Of a stretch of DNA of 64,000 nucleotides, positions 48,785-58,945 are shown piece by piece (position 1 is the stretch's first letter; each line of letters starts with the position of its first letter). Source of the DNA: Guyanagaster necrorhizus (taxonomy: Eukaryota; Basidiomycota; Agaricomycetes; Agaricales; Physalacriaceae); contig NW_025064887.1 in NCBI RefSeq assembly GCF_019112545.1, positions 695,268 to 759,267 on the forward strand. The letters run 5' to 3'. The notes below the pieces were generated by a model that was not told the origin of the DNA, searched no databases, and saw only the letters and a program-made list of their open reading frames with translations. Position numbers and translations under genes: made by a program.

Positions 48785-49564
48785 TTACTCGGCACCTGAT
48801 TCCGCCACAGCCTTTGTCCGTTCGTCGCCACGGTCGATAATCGACTCTAGGTGCTCGAGGGCCGCCTACACTCCAAGTCAAAATGGGAAAAAATGGTGTG
48901 AAAATGGATCAATATGGCTGATAACGAGAATCATGGATAAAATCACTCCTCACCCTCCCAACTTCGCTGAGCTCCTGCTCCTCTGTTCTATCAAAGACTT
49001 CAAATTCATCAGCATCCACAAAGGCTTCGTCGTCTTCATCATCTGATGGTGATGGTTCATCGGGATGCAGCGAGGCACAGAAGGACAATGCTTCAAAGAT
49101 CGCATTTACTAAGAAAAGTAAGACACCGCTCAATAAACATGTCAAAAGAACATACGCGACTCGCTATCCTTCGGAACAACAATAAGTTCTCTCATCGTAT
49201 CCTCCCCTTCCTCCTCTTCTTCCTCCGTCCCAACACGACCAAATTTATCGTCCAGCTGGCAGTAAATCCCACCCCCTGCTTTTGATATCGCATGGAGAGT
49301 AATGGCAGGGTACTCTATCTGCCAGCCCTGAGCATTCTCACCGTCCTCGACAAACGCCAGTACGGAATCGATCACGTATAGTGTGCCATGCAGCCACTCT
49401 GCTTTGCCTTCCAAAGGGGCGTCAAACGTGACATTCACCTCTTTCTGCTCGTGTCGAAGCACAGGGGGGATATCGGAGAAGTTCTGGGGAGTGGATGAAA
49501 CGATGGTTGCGTGTTCTTCCAGTGTAGAGAAGCGTGGAAGGATGGATGTTAGGTGAACAGCCAT
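48785..49564 (-). CDS. pICln-like methylosome subunit / chloride-channel regulator homologue
   Basis: PH-fold protein of the pICln (RVD, regulator of volume decrease) family, which chaperones Sm proteins in the PRMT5 methylosome for snRNP assembly. Exons 49156-49564, 48954-49108 and 48785-48865 give 214 residues. The family core is GTLYVIDSVLAFVEDGE, then WQIEYPAITLHAISKAGGG, IYCQLDD, followed by an acidic insert, RELIVVP and, after intron 1, NAIFEALSFCASLHPDEPSP. An acidic loop and an acidic C-terminal region with DDEDDEAF are characteristic and bind Sm proteins. Phases join cleanly; length agrees with fungal homologues. No oddities apart from the usual low conservation outside the PH core. 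Confidence 0.87.
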
Positions 49565-51055
49565 AGCGTTGGGAAGAAAAAAACCGGATTGATTAGATTG
49601 GTTTTTGGCTTTCGATAAGATTAGCTTGGCTCATGCCGAAGTCAGTGCCGCTCAGCACCGCCACCCAGAAACATTCTTCATTCGGAGTGGTACTTGTTGG
49701 ATTTTGCTGCAGCTCTAATAGAGCAACGGACTCTCAAACTAAATCTGGCTGGCCTGTTAAAATCGGACTATCTGCCAAAATGATAGACGCCACTACGTTC
49801 CGCGGGCTTGCTGTTGTATTTCCCAACTGCGATTTTCCAAATATCTCGAGCCCGACAGCGGATATGAAACTCGCATTCCATTGGGCAGCGCACAAAACGC
49901 GGATACATAGTACCTATATGAACGTCGTAAAGATTCTCCACAGTTTAAAAAAGACGGAGAAAAAGCTCCGTTCGAAATTCCCCATCTCAGGAGGTGTTTC
50001 ATCACGTCGAGGAGAGTATCCTGCCGAGCCTCTGGACCCTAGTAACCACTTGAGACATAAACACATGTGTACGTCGGAGAACAACGACAGCTCCTCCGGT
50101 ACCTCATTCTTTTTCTTTCGAATTGCATTGCTCACCTTCCTCCATACCCACAATAGTGGAACTTATCATTGGCGCCTTATCCGCGACCATCTTGGTCTCT
50201 CCGCTCCCTTCTTGCAGCTACTGGGAGATGGTCGGGCCGATATGACTCCACCAAGAATCATACAAGTCTAAGGCGCAGTCCTCTCCGTCATCTGGAGTGT
50301 TACCCCCGTCGTTGCTAAAGCTATCACCTCGAGGTCTTCCGGCCCGTCCTCTACCACGAGCAACGAGATCCAGCAGTAGTTAAATGTACTCAAAGATCTC
50401 AAGCTCCGATGCCTTGACCTGCAGTGATGAGGTTGTCGCGTTCGCTCTGAAGACATGGGCAGTTCGAATGTGCACATTTTAGCAACTTACGCCGGAGGGG
50501 TTTACTTTTCTTTCTTTCAACTTGTGTTCACAGTGCCGAACTGAAGGCTCTGACGCAGAATTTGGCTCTTGTGGCATGCTTCTGTTCGTATCTCTGCCAT
50601 GGTGCAGCTGTGAGCCGACGAGGTCTGTCTGTGCTCGTCTTGGTCTCCACCTGGATGTGTATGCTTAAATGATCACTGAATATGAGCGAGCAACCTAACA
50701 GATTCACAGTTGATATAGAAGTCTACAACAGTGCTTGGATGTAGTTTATGGCGAGTGTTCCAGCTTTACACTGAACACCGCGTGAGTTTTCTTCGTCCTC
50801 GTGTGCTCCACCGACGCCGAGTTCAAGCGCTTAGCGTTGGTCTAGATATGTCACTAAGTTATTTGCTCGTTAGTGAGGCTTAGACGGCTAATCCTGGCTT
50901 AAACCAGCTGGGATATGCTTGAGTCTCTAGATCGATCTCCGTGTGAACGTGCCACTCACACATTAACAATGTATCCATATATTATCTACCGAGGTATGCT
51001 GGTTGATCCATGAATAACGATCCATTTACATAATCTACGCAGTCCACCTGGCATC
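49565..51055. other. Intergenic stretch with one long unassigned frame
   Basis: About 1.5 kb between the pICln gene and the end of the permease. A 212-codon plus-strand frame (49633-50271) is open but has no recognisable domain and an amino-acid make-up (rich in Ser, His, Phe, Lys) unlike the neighbouring proteins. It begins 69 nt upstream of, and divergent to, the pICln start. I cannot decide between a species-specific gene and chance. The rest, 50480-51055, shows nothing. Confidence 0.3.
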
Positions 51056-53429
51056 TTACTCTTTTTCAACTGCATCATTTTTCACCTGTACCGCAGGCGC
51101 TTTGACCGTTGATATCGGTCCTGTGAACCAGTTGATTCCGCCATATCTCGGAAAGTAGAAATAGACGGTGGCAAATATCAGAACGCCACCTGCAAGGTCT
51201 GCGTCAACGCACCAAATCGGAAGCTTATTAGAAGCCACTGGCCTTGCACTACGATTGTATAGTTCATGTTGCCTACCCCGGGAGAGGGGGTAAGGGGAAA
51301 CATAAACACAGCTGTCATGAAAGTCATCCAGGTAACGGCAATCGCGGCAATTGGGAGACTCTGGGGTGATAGAAGTTACATCAATCACTTTCAATCGATG
51401 CGTGAGCATAAAATGACTGACCAAAGGACCTAGCCGGAAAGGGCCTGGCTTCACTGTTTTGCCGCCAAGAAACCTCGCTGCCATCGGGATGGAATATGAC
51501 ACGTATTGTCCAGTAATTACCAGCGAAAAGACCGCCCCAATAGCGTTATTACCAGCGAAGGCAAGAATTCCGAGTAGAAGGGACAAGAACGTCCCAAACC
51601 AGACCGCGTGAGATGGGGTCCGAGTTTGAGGATCGACGTAGTATACCCATCGAGAGAGAGGGAAACCTCCGTCCCGGGAGAACGCAAAGATCTGTATTTG
51701 GGTCTAAGTATAAATGCGAACGGAAAGGGAAAGCAAGACACTTAACTTACCTGTCGAGAACATGTCGTTAACTACGTACCCGTCAGCTTTAGCGCTGCGT
51801 GAGACCATCACGGGGACTTACTATACCTGCGCTGATAGCGAACCTAAATAGTTGATATCAATGAGAAGATAAGGATCTGTGGACTCGAGAGATCCGATTT
51901 ACTGTGCCAAGATGATGAAGGACCATACAATAAGAGTTCCCGTCCTTCCAAAGGATTTGAACAATATCTATCAGCAGATCCGTTACATGTGCAGCTTATG
52001 ATTAGGACCATTGGTTACGCACAGTGGCCATAGGTTGGCCGATGGGGCTATCAATGATACTTTGGTAATCCTGGCCCATGCAGAAGACCAGTGAGATGTT
52101 CATGGCTTCGTAATGCAAGGCTCGTTAGTTGCCAAGGCTCGGCGTTGACAATAGTAGCAGGGGAAACTCACCCCAGCCGAGGACAGTAGCGGAGAGGGTA
52201 GAGAAAATGATTGCCATTGGAACGGCTATGCTGGCATTAGTGGCTTCCTCGCTCATATGAACGGGAGCATCAAAGCATCCTGTACATATCAGCTACGAAG
52301 GTATTTGCACGAGAAAGGTGACCCACCAACCCCCCATAAAGGGGTTAAAAAGCTAAGGATGAATGCGAATCCATTCGGCCATCCAGATACTAGGAAGAAC
52401 GATGAGCAATGAAAAATTTCCGCGTGAACCCAGACCATTAGTGAAGTCCTCAAAGGCAAATTTTGCGTCATTTTTGAATTCCTTGGGAGTGGCTGCCGGG
52501 AGGCCTACGATAATCGCGAAGCATAGGCTGGAATAGAAGGAGCCTTATGAGCAACGGGACTCGAAAAATCGAAAGAAGCGTACAGGACATTGAGTATTAC
52601 GAAGAATATCTGCAACCTAGCCATAAATCTAGGACTGATGCTGCATATAAGTGCATGGCAGAGGAGAAGCGCGCAATATAAGCCACTGCATGGATTTGTC
52701 AGGCCCTTAAGTCAGTGACTATGAGGTAACGCACAAAGTCTGGGGGATGGTTGCTTCAAAAGTCAGATCGGATCCGATACTGACCGCTACCATGATTTGT
52801 AGGGCACATCCCCAGTCAATGCTCGCAACGCTAGCCACATTACTGATGGTGTTGGAATCTATCTCACGTTAGTGCCAGTGGGTTGCAATGAGATTTAAGC
52901 CATACATCCTACGATCCAACATAAAAAACAGCGCCATTTTTCTGGCGAGAACATGAAGGTCCAGTAATAGAGTCCACCGGATGTTGGCGCGGCAGACGCT
53001 AGGTCTCCCATGGCAAGGCCAATTGCAGCGATGAAGATGGAACAGACAGTCCACTGTGAATGAAGCGTCATTCCAATAGCCCCTGTAAAGGGATGTTACT
53101 TACGCCCCAGACCATTGCAAACGCGCCTCCATTGGGGAGGGAGTAGATGAGAACGGATCTACACGATGCATGAAAAGCTATACATATTTGAAATCCAACT
53201 TACGAAAATGCAGGTGCAACCCCAACAATGCTGAAGGCGATCCCAAGAATCTCTAGTGGTTTGAATTGTCTTTTGAGCTCTGATTAGAGAAGACTATCAG
53301 TCAGCGCACATCGACGAAGGCAAGTACTATGAAGTACCTTGTTTATACCCGAGGCTGGCGAGTAATCCCTCATCAGTCTGCACCCGTCGAGAGAGAAAGT
53401 GTGTCTGTGTGGTTATCTTTCTCGAGCAT
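51056..53429 (-). CDS. APC-superfamily amino acid / GABA permease
   Basis: Twelve-helix transporter of the fungal GABA/choline permease group. Core motifs: FKPLEILGIAFSIVGVAPAF, SLPNGGAFAMVWGWTVCSIF, GLAMGDLASAAPTSGGLYYW, TFMFSPEKWR, NTISNVASVASIDWGCALQI, SGWPNGFAFILSFLTPLW, CFDAPVHMSEEATNASIAVP, RQIFAFSRDGGFPLSRWVYY, NNAIGAVFSLVITGQYVSYS, GGINWFTGPISTV near the end. About a dozen exons join in frame from 53315 to the stop at 51056. One intron (51190-51242, 53 nt) starts with GC. The conserved N-terminal segment DEGLLASLGYKQ is present at about 53330-53370 but is out of frame by a net 4 nt with the only upstream ATG (53429, MLEKDNHTDTLSLSTGA). Either the first exon is frameshifted or an unusual splice bypasses it, so whether the protein is made is open. 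Confidence 0.82.
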
Positions 53430-54569
53430 GAGAGAAAAGACTTCAAAGTCACAGGACAAGCGAGCCTTCACGTCATTATTTATAAAAGCTCACGATGAGA
53501 CGATAAAGCTATATTTGTCCAACCAAGGCCGGTTGAGGCGACGAACCATCACCGGAGAGATTTGCTAGTGTCGTTATAGAATAACTTGTGATTGGTTGAG
53601 ATAAAGACTCATCAAGATATGGATGTACCGTGCCGTATAATGATGTGATGAGATGAGATTTGGCTCCCTGGGCCCTGCGAAGTGCCAAGATTTGCATGAT
53701 TAAAGACTTGTTTACAGGCGACTCGGGGGATATACATGCCATGATACAGTGAGCCATTCGTATATTGTTATTTCATTCCCGATGTATGGAATTCCTAGCA
53801 CCGCTCGGTTTCCCATCCTTGGGCTTCATCTCTCCCACTTTGGGCATCATCGTAGGAACTCGAGGTGCAATAGTGGGGTTTCGAGCTTTGCATAGCGTTA
53901 ACGTATACGATAGGCCGTTGCCCTTTTGATCCTTGTACGGGTCCACTTGCGTCTGAGTTCATTTCTGAGGGGTGACCGTAGCGCCTAAGCCTCTAGAGTT
54001 CGTTAATCGTACGCCGCCGCACTAGCACCAGTTTTGTTACTTGGTTGGCCATGGTGAGCTCAGCGATCCAACACCGACACAGACGGAAGAGAGATACGTA
54101 CTTCGTGCATGAACGTTTCACCTGAAGCGAAGACAGTAGGAAATCTTCGATGTTGATTAGACTTCTCCGATATTATTCGGGGTGGTCAAGAGTCGCGATT
54201 CTGAAGTCGATTCCCAGTCGATTATGCTCCGTCATGAATTTTGGTAGCCGGGATAGCTAATGGCCTGAATGGATCAGAATCGAGCGGTCCCAGACATTCG
54301 GTTAAAACATGATTAAGGTTTCCAGGCCTGAATTGATGCTAGACTCACTGTTCGCCGGTTTGACATGTTGCCCAGAATAGCTGTCAGAATCGACTTGGAA
54401 ACCATCGATTCCAGTGAGCCTCTGTCTAAGCTATAGAAATCATATAGGTTGAGCCAAAGTTGAACTTTTCGATCTGTGCTCTGGACAATGATATTCCATA
54501 ATTAATGATTACAGGCAAAATAAATACATACAGCGGTGCAGCAAAACATTCTTCTTTCAATTCCGTCAG
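53430..54569 (-). other. Unresolved minus-strand region with coding-like segments
   Basis: About 1.1 kb between the permease and TAP42. Minus-strand segments read well: LTGIDGFQVDSDSYSGQHVK (about 54425-54365), CLGPLDSDPFRPLAIPATK (about 54295-54235), and a run starting MANQVTKLVLVRRRTINEL at about 54055 that continues past one TAG (near 53992) as RLRRYGHPSEMNSDASGP and on to about 53802. I recognise no family and cannot join them by splicing. It may be a decayed gene. The final residues near 53800 faintly resemble the TAP42 C-terminus, too weakly to rely on. Confidence 0.35.
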
Positions 54570-55978
54570 TCAGCCTCGATTCATCGTATTCCCAGCACCT
54601 CTCGGGTTCTCGTCAGTAAACTTGGCCCAATTCTCATCTTTAAGTCTCTTCTCTTCCGCTTTTGCTTCTCCCTTGATTGTGCCGTCTATTTCGGCATCCA
54701 TGGCTAGCTGCTCAGATGATGTGGGCATATTTTCCGAGCCAGGACTAAAAAACATATGTCAATATGTAGAGGATAAAAATTCCATAGCAGTCGACATACC
54801 CTCCTCCAGAAAGAATGTTACCCCGCTGCCTCTCCACTTCAAGGTACTGGTCGATAGTCATCGTTGGTAAGTTGTATCCCGGCCCGAAGACCTGTGCCTG
54901 GTGGCGAGCGCGATCAGACGCGCCAAAAGGGAGAATCGTGAATGGTCGAAGAGGCTACATAGTGGTCAGTGAGAGGTACACTCAAGTCCACAGATGGAGC
55001 AGACCTTTCCTGCAGGATCCAGTAACGGCCCTCCACCCGGATTAGGTTTCGGGGCATCCAGTTTCCACATGTCTTCGTCGCGCTCGTCCTTCTCTTTTTT
55101 CCTGGGATCATTATCGTCTGGCCTGGGTGAGTACGGAAGTGGAGGAGGTGCCGTCTTCAACAACTGCAGCTCTGTGTCGATGTGGGCAAGGTGAGTCTTG
55201 GAAAGAGAGTAGAAAAGACGTAAAAGAAGAAGGACTGTTTCTCGTAGCACTTCGTCGTCTTCGTCTTCATCTCCGGAGGCAGTTGCAGAAGGTAGAAGGG
55301 AACTGATAAGAATGAAATCTGTGGTGCCGGACGCTAACTCTTCAGTGGGCCGCCGACTTTTGCGTTTGTGAATGACCTAGCAGACTTTAGGTGTCAATAT
55401 ATGCATTGTAAGAGTAACGCACCTCTATCCTCGTACGCAGATCCTTCTCATGGTGGTATTGCTGTATCTTCTGTTCTCGTTTGCTTGCAGCATTGGTGGC
55501 GTTACGCGAAAACAGCTTCGAGTCTCCCTCTGTAACTATTCCGTAGTTCTCCAGGGTCGAGCAGTACGTTTCATAGTGATTCTTGGAATTGAAAGTCAGG
55601 TCTGTACCAAAAATATACAGTAAGAGACGCACTTGAGCCTGGACGATGGAAATAAACCGATCCTCCCTCTCCGTCGTCCGTACGCGTCCCTGTACCTCCG
55701 CACACACATAGGGCACGGTGAGATAGATTAGATTCTGCGTGGAGATGTCATCGAGTGTCTCGTTGCTGCTGAAAAGCGCGAGGTCGGATATTCGAGTTTG
55801 AATTTCGCATAGATCCTCTATGCATGACTTGACGATATCCTGCAGGATCGTTATTTCCTGTTCAGTCTGAGGATGCTGAGATAAACACCTGTGTCGAATC
55901 TTCAATCGTGGGCAGGTCATAGGCATCGGATGTGGCAGTGAGGACCCGAGAATATAGCTTGGGCAAGGGCGTAGTCAT
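54570..55978 (-). CDS. TAP42: TAP42 / IGBP1 family, PP2A-type phosphatase regulator
   Basis: Alpha4/Tap42 binds the catalytic subunits of PP2A-like phosphatases and links them to TOR signalling. The spliced frame starts at 55978 (MTTPLPKLYSRVLTATSDAY), has a helical N-terminal TPR-like domain with TVPYVCAEVQGRVRTTERED and KREQKIQQYHHEKDLRTRIE, then LLLLRLFYSLSKTHLAHIDT, a central acidic/basic linker with MWKLDAP, and the diagnostic C-terminal motifs PLRPFTILPFGASDRARHQA, QVFGPGYNLPTMTIDQYLEV, ERQRGNILSGGG and TDENPRGAGNTMNRG. About six exons with short introns. No stops interrupt. The gene is followed in tandem by MTHFR on the same strand, 170 nt upstream. PPM1, another PP2A regulator, is about 8 kb away. 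Confidence 0.92.
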
Positions 55979-56147
55979 AGTAGCTGGATGAGAGGCAGTC
56001 GCGATCAAAGTCACTAATTGCAACGATCGCGGAGCAATAAGGTCCATGTTTCGAGAGAACCCTATACGGCATTTTCTGCAAATACATAGGTAGATGTAGT
56101 AGATACATTTGTGCTCAATGTTGAAGAGCATAAGTACAAGTTTTATA

Positions 56148-58458
56148 TTACGTGCTCGTTGTTTCGATATCGGATAAGAATGTCCATAGGGCCTCCGTGT
56201 TCTTATAGTCATGATGGGTGATACTGACGAGCCATCTTTCTTTTTTCACCGAATCCAGCAAGGACCTCTCTTCAGATCCCGGGCGGTAATGCGAAGCCCA
56301 TTCCGACCAAATCGAAAAGGCTTCATCCTTCAGAAATTGTAAGGACACTGCCGAGCTCGTTGGCAAAATGACTATACCTTCCACGAAAGGAATGATTCAC
56401 GTTCAATAATCGTCGTCTGTATGATCTCTTGGCCCGTGAAAACACCCCAAGTTACCGCATTTCGCCCATCATCAGGTATATTCCCTTGATAGTCCCCCTA
56501 AAAGAACTTTCAGTAATATCCATGCCAGTGAGTTCCGGCCTACCTTCGAGTTACCAGCAAACCAGTGCACCCACCCCTTCCCGTTATCTGCGACCTTCTT
56601 CTCGATAATGTCCAGATCATCTTCAGTGCAGAAGAACTCCACAAATCCTTTCTGAAATACGAACCCAGCACGAGGACCCCATCCGAATACCTCATCGCTC
56701 GATGGCGCACCATCAACGGCGGGTTGTGATCCCACCGTCCACCAACCACGGTTTGTAAGTTTCTCTAAATGTGGAAGGATCGTCAGCGATTCAGGAGAGA
56801 GTGGTGTAGGAGAGAATGGCGTAGTTGGTATCTTCGAATGCAGATGGTCTAAGAATATTGCAGTTAGATCTTCTATAGTCCGTGGGTGCCTCCAAAGGCC
56901 AAAAGTCTGGCGTAAGGATCAAAACATGACTCAGTACACTTTACAGTTTTGTAACTCACTATATTTCCGACGTTTCCATACGGGTCTTGGTCGCCATATG
57001 CCGGACTCTTGAAGTCACCGAACCGACCGTTAGGGAAGTCATCCCACGTCGCGGCATTGTTCAGCTCTCCACTACCAGCCTCACCGTCGGTGGTGGATAT
57101 GGTAGCTAATCCATATTTTGCCGCCCGGCTTGCTGAAGATGGAGTGACAGATCTACCGTCATCATGAATGTCTTGCTATTGTAGGGACGTCAGGCATATA
57201 CGAAACCCTTAGAACGAGTTAAGTACCTCAATCAATCTATTGTGAGTTGAGGGCACGGCACCAGCCCACTGCAAAGACTCTAGGACGCGCTGTACGCTCT
57301 TTTCAAGGTTAAGGGTGCTAAAGTGTACGCCAGGAACATTTCCTTCAGAAGTTAGTCGTCGTATCATATTGACGGCTAGCTTGACGCCATAATCTTTAAC
57401 GAGTTGGTCGTCATGCTGTTGTATGATTATTATTTCTCTAGCGCTGAACAAGTAGGTGCGCACCTTGATGGGATCCAGATCCGATATGATAAACGACGGC
57501 ACATCTGTGCCACAAAGCTTGATTAGCCGCAGGAATGATGAATAAGTTTGGATCGGCATGATGCCAGGGATGATTGGGACGCTGATACCTGCAAAGAATC
57601 AACTTGAAATTCCAAAACAATGTTATACAAGGACACAGACCTTTCGCCCTAACTTTCTTCTCCCACTGAAGGAATTGGTCTACATCGTAGAAAAGCTGAG
57701 TGATAATGAAATCGACGCCAGCATCTACTTTTGCTTTCAGATACTCCATTTCAGTATCCTCATTATGAGGACTATCAGGATGTCGATCGGGGTACGCTAC
57801 AGGTATCGTTCAGAAGGGAAAGAGACACCAGGAAAGATCTAACCGGCAACGCCAACGCAAAATTGGGATGAGAATTGAGGCGAGGAACGAATGTAGGAAA
57901 CAAGATCAACACCGCGTTGGAAACGAGGATCAATGGGAATCCACTCCTCCTTCCCTCTTGGTGGATCTGGTCATCGATAAATTTGACGTGACCCTCCAGG
58001 GTCGTATATGACGTACCGCCGCGCAAAGCCAATATGTTTTCAATCTTCCTACTCTTTGCTGCCTGGTATAAAGTGTTAATTTAAGTTGAATATAAAGAAG
58101 GGATAACACATACTGCCAGGGCATCATCTACCATCCCTTGCATCATATTTGTACATGTGAGGTGAAGAATGGTGTCAATATGGTGTTCTGTTTGCGCCAA
58201 GCCAGCGAGGTCCAGACTACGATCTCTGGTGCTTCCACCGGCACCCCAAGTAATGCTGACTGCCATAGGCCTCAAATTTGACAGTCTGGATATCCGAGAA
58301 AGGAGGTTCTCGAATCCCTGTTAAGACCGTACAAGTCAGTTCTCAGCGTTGTCGGATAAGGAGAGGACCATGACTTGATCTGTTCGTGGTGGAAAGAACT
58401 CAAAGAAATAGAAAGGGTGAGGCCCATCATGTGCTGATATTTTGTCGATGATTTTCAT
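56148..58458 (-). CDS. Methylenetetrahydrofolate reductase
   Basis: Flavoprotein that reduces 5,10-methylene-THF to 5-methyl-THF for methionine synthesis (yeast MET12/MET13). Starts at 58458 with MKIIDKISAHDGPHPFYFFE and FFPPRTDQ, the catalytic TIM-barrel N-terminus. Barrel motifs: SITWGAGGSTRDRSLDLAGL, HLTCTNM, ILALRGDPPRGKEEWIPIDP, YPDRHPDSPHNEDTEMEYLK, GVDFIITQLFYDVDQFLQW, IIPGIMPIQTYSSFLRLIKL, GVHFSTLNLEKSVQRVLESL. The C-terminal eukaryotic regulatory domain follows with GWWTVGSQPAVDGA, FGWGPRAGFVFQKGFVEFF, GWVHWFAGNSKGDYQGNIPD, AVTWGVF, ILPTSSAVSLQFLKDEAF. About ten exons. No stop breaks the reading. Length (about 630 residues) is normal. Which of the two yeast paralogues it matches cannot be told by eye. 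Confidence 0.93.
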
Positions 58459-58945
58459 CCCGATGATGGTGGTCGGAAAATGGGATGACTCTTATGAGGC
58501 TGGAATGGAAATTATTTCCCACGTCTGTCACTAGGCACGTGAATCTGTCACAGCTTTTCTTGGGCCGCCTTTGGGCCAGTCCTATTATTGTATTGGTCTG
58601 GTCCCAACTTACCGGACGCATTTGGGGCTATGTGCAACGTCGGCGCCTGTGTCTCTCGTTCGTGTTCGTCCAATCTCTCTCTCAGTTCACCTACAACATC
58701 TTCAATCTTCGCCGGCGAGTTGGAGTATGTTTACCTAGCTGAGTTGCTTATGTAACGTAGTCGGCCAATCGCAGCACTTTCCATTGTCACAGAAGTGCAC
58801 TAAAGCGTTTCCTTAGCTTCCTTTGTCCTTTGTTTTGCTGTGTCTTTATGATGTTATCGATAACTTTTCTGACGGCGCTTCAAGTGCATGTCACCTTCCT
58901 CTTCTTGTCCCATCATTCCTTATCGCTTTGTTTCGACCATCCGCC
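58459..58945. other. Divergent intergenic region
   Basis: About 490 nt between the divergent MTHFR and RdRP genes. Includes pyrimidine-rich tracts near 58650-58690 and 58830-58930. An in-frame open extension upstream of the RdRP start (from 58823) exists, but the ATG at 58946 fits the family N-terminus better. Confidence 0.45.
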
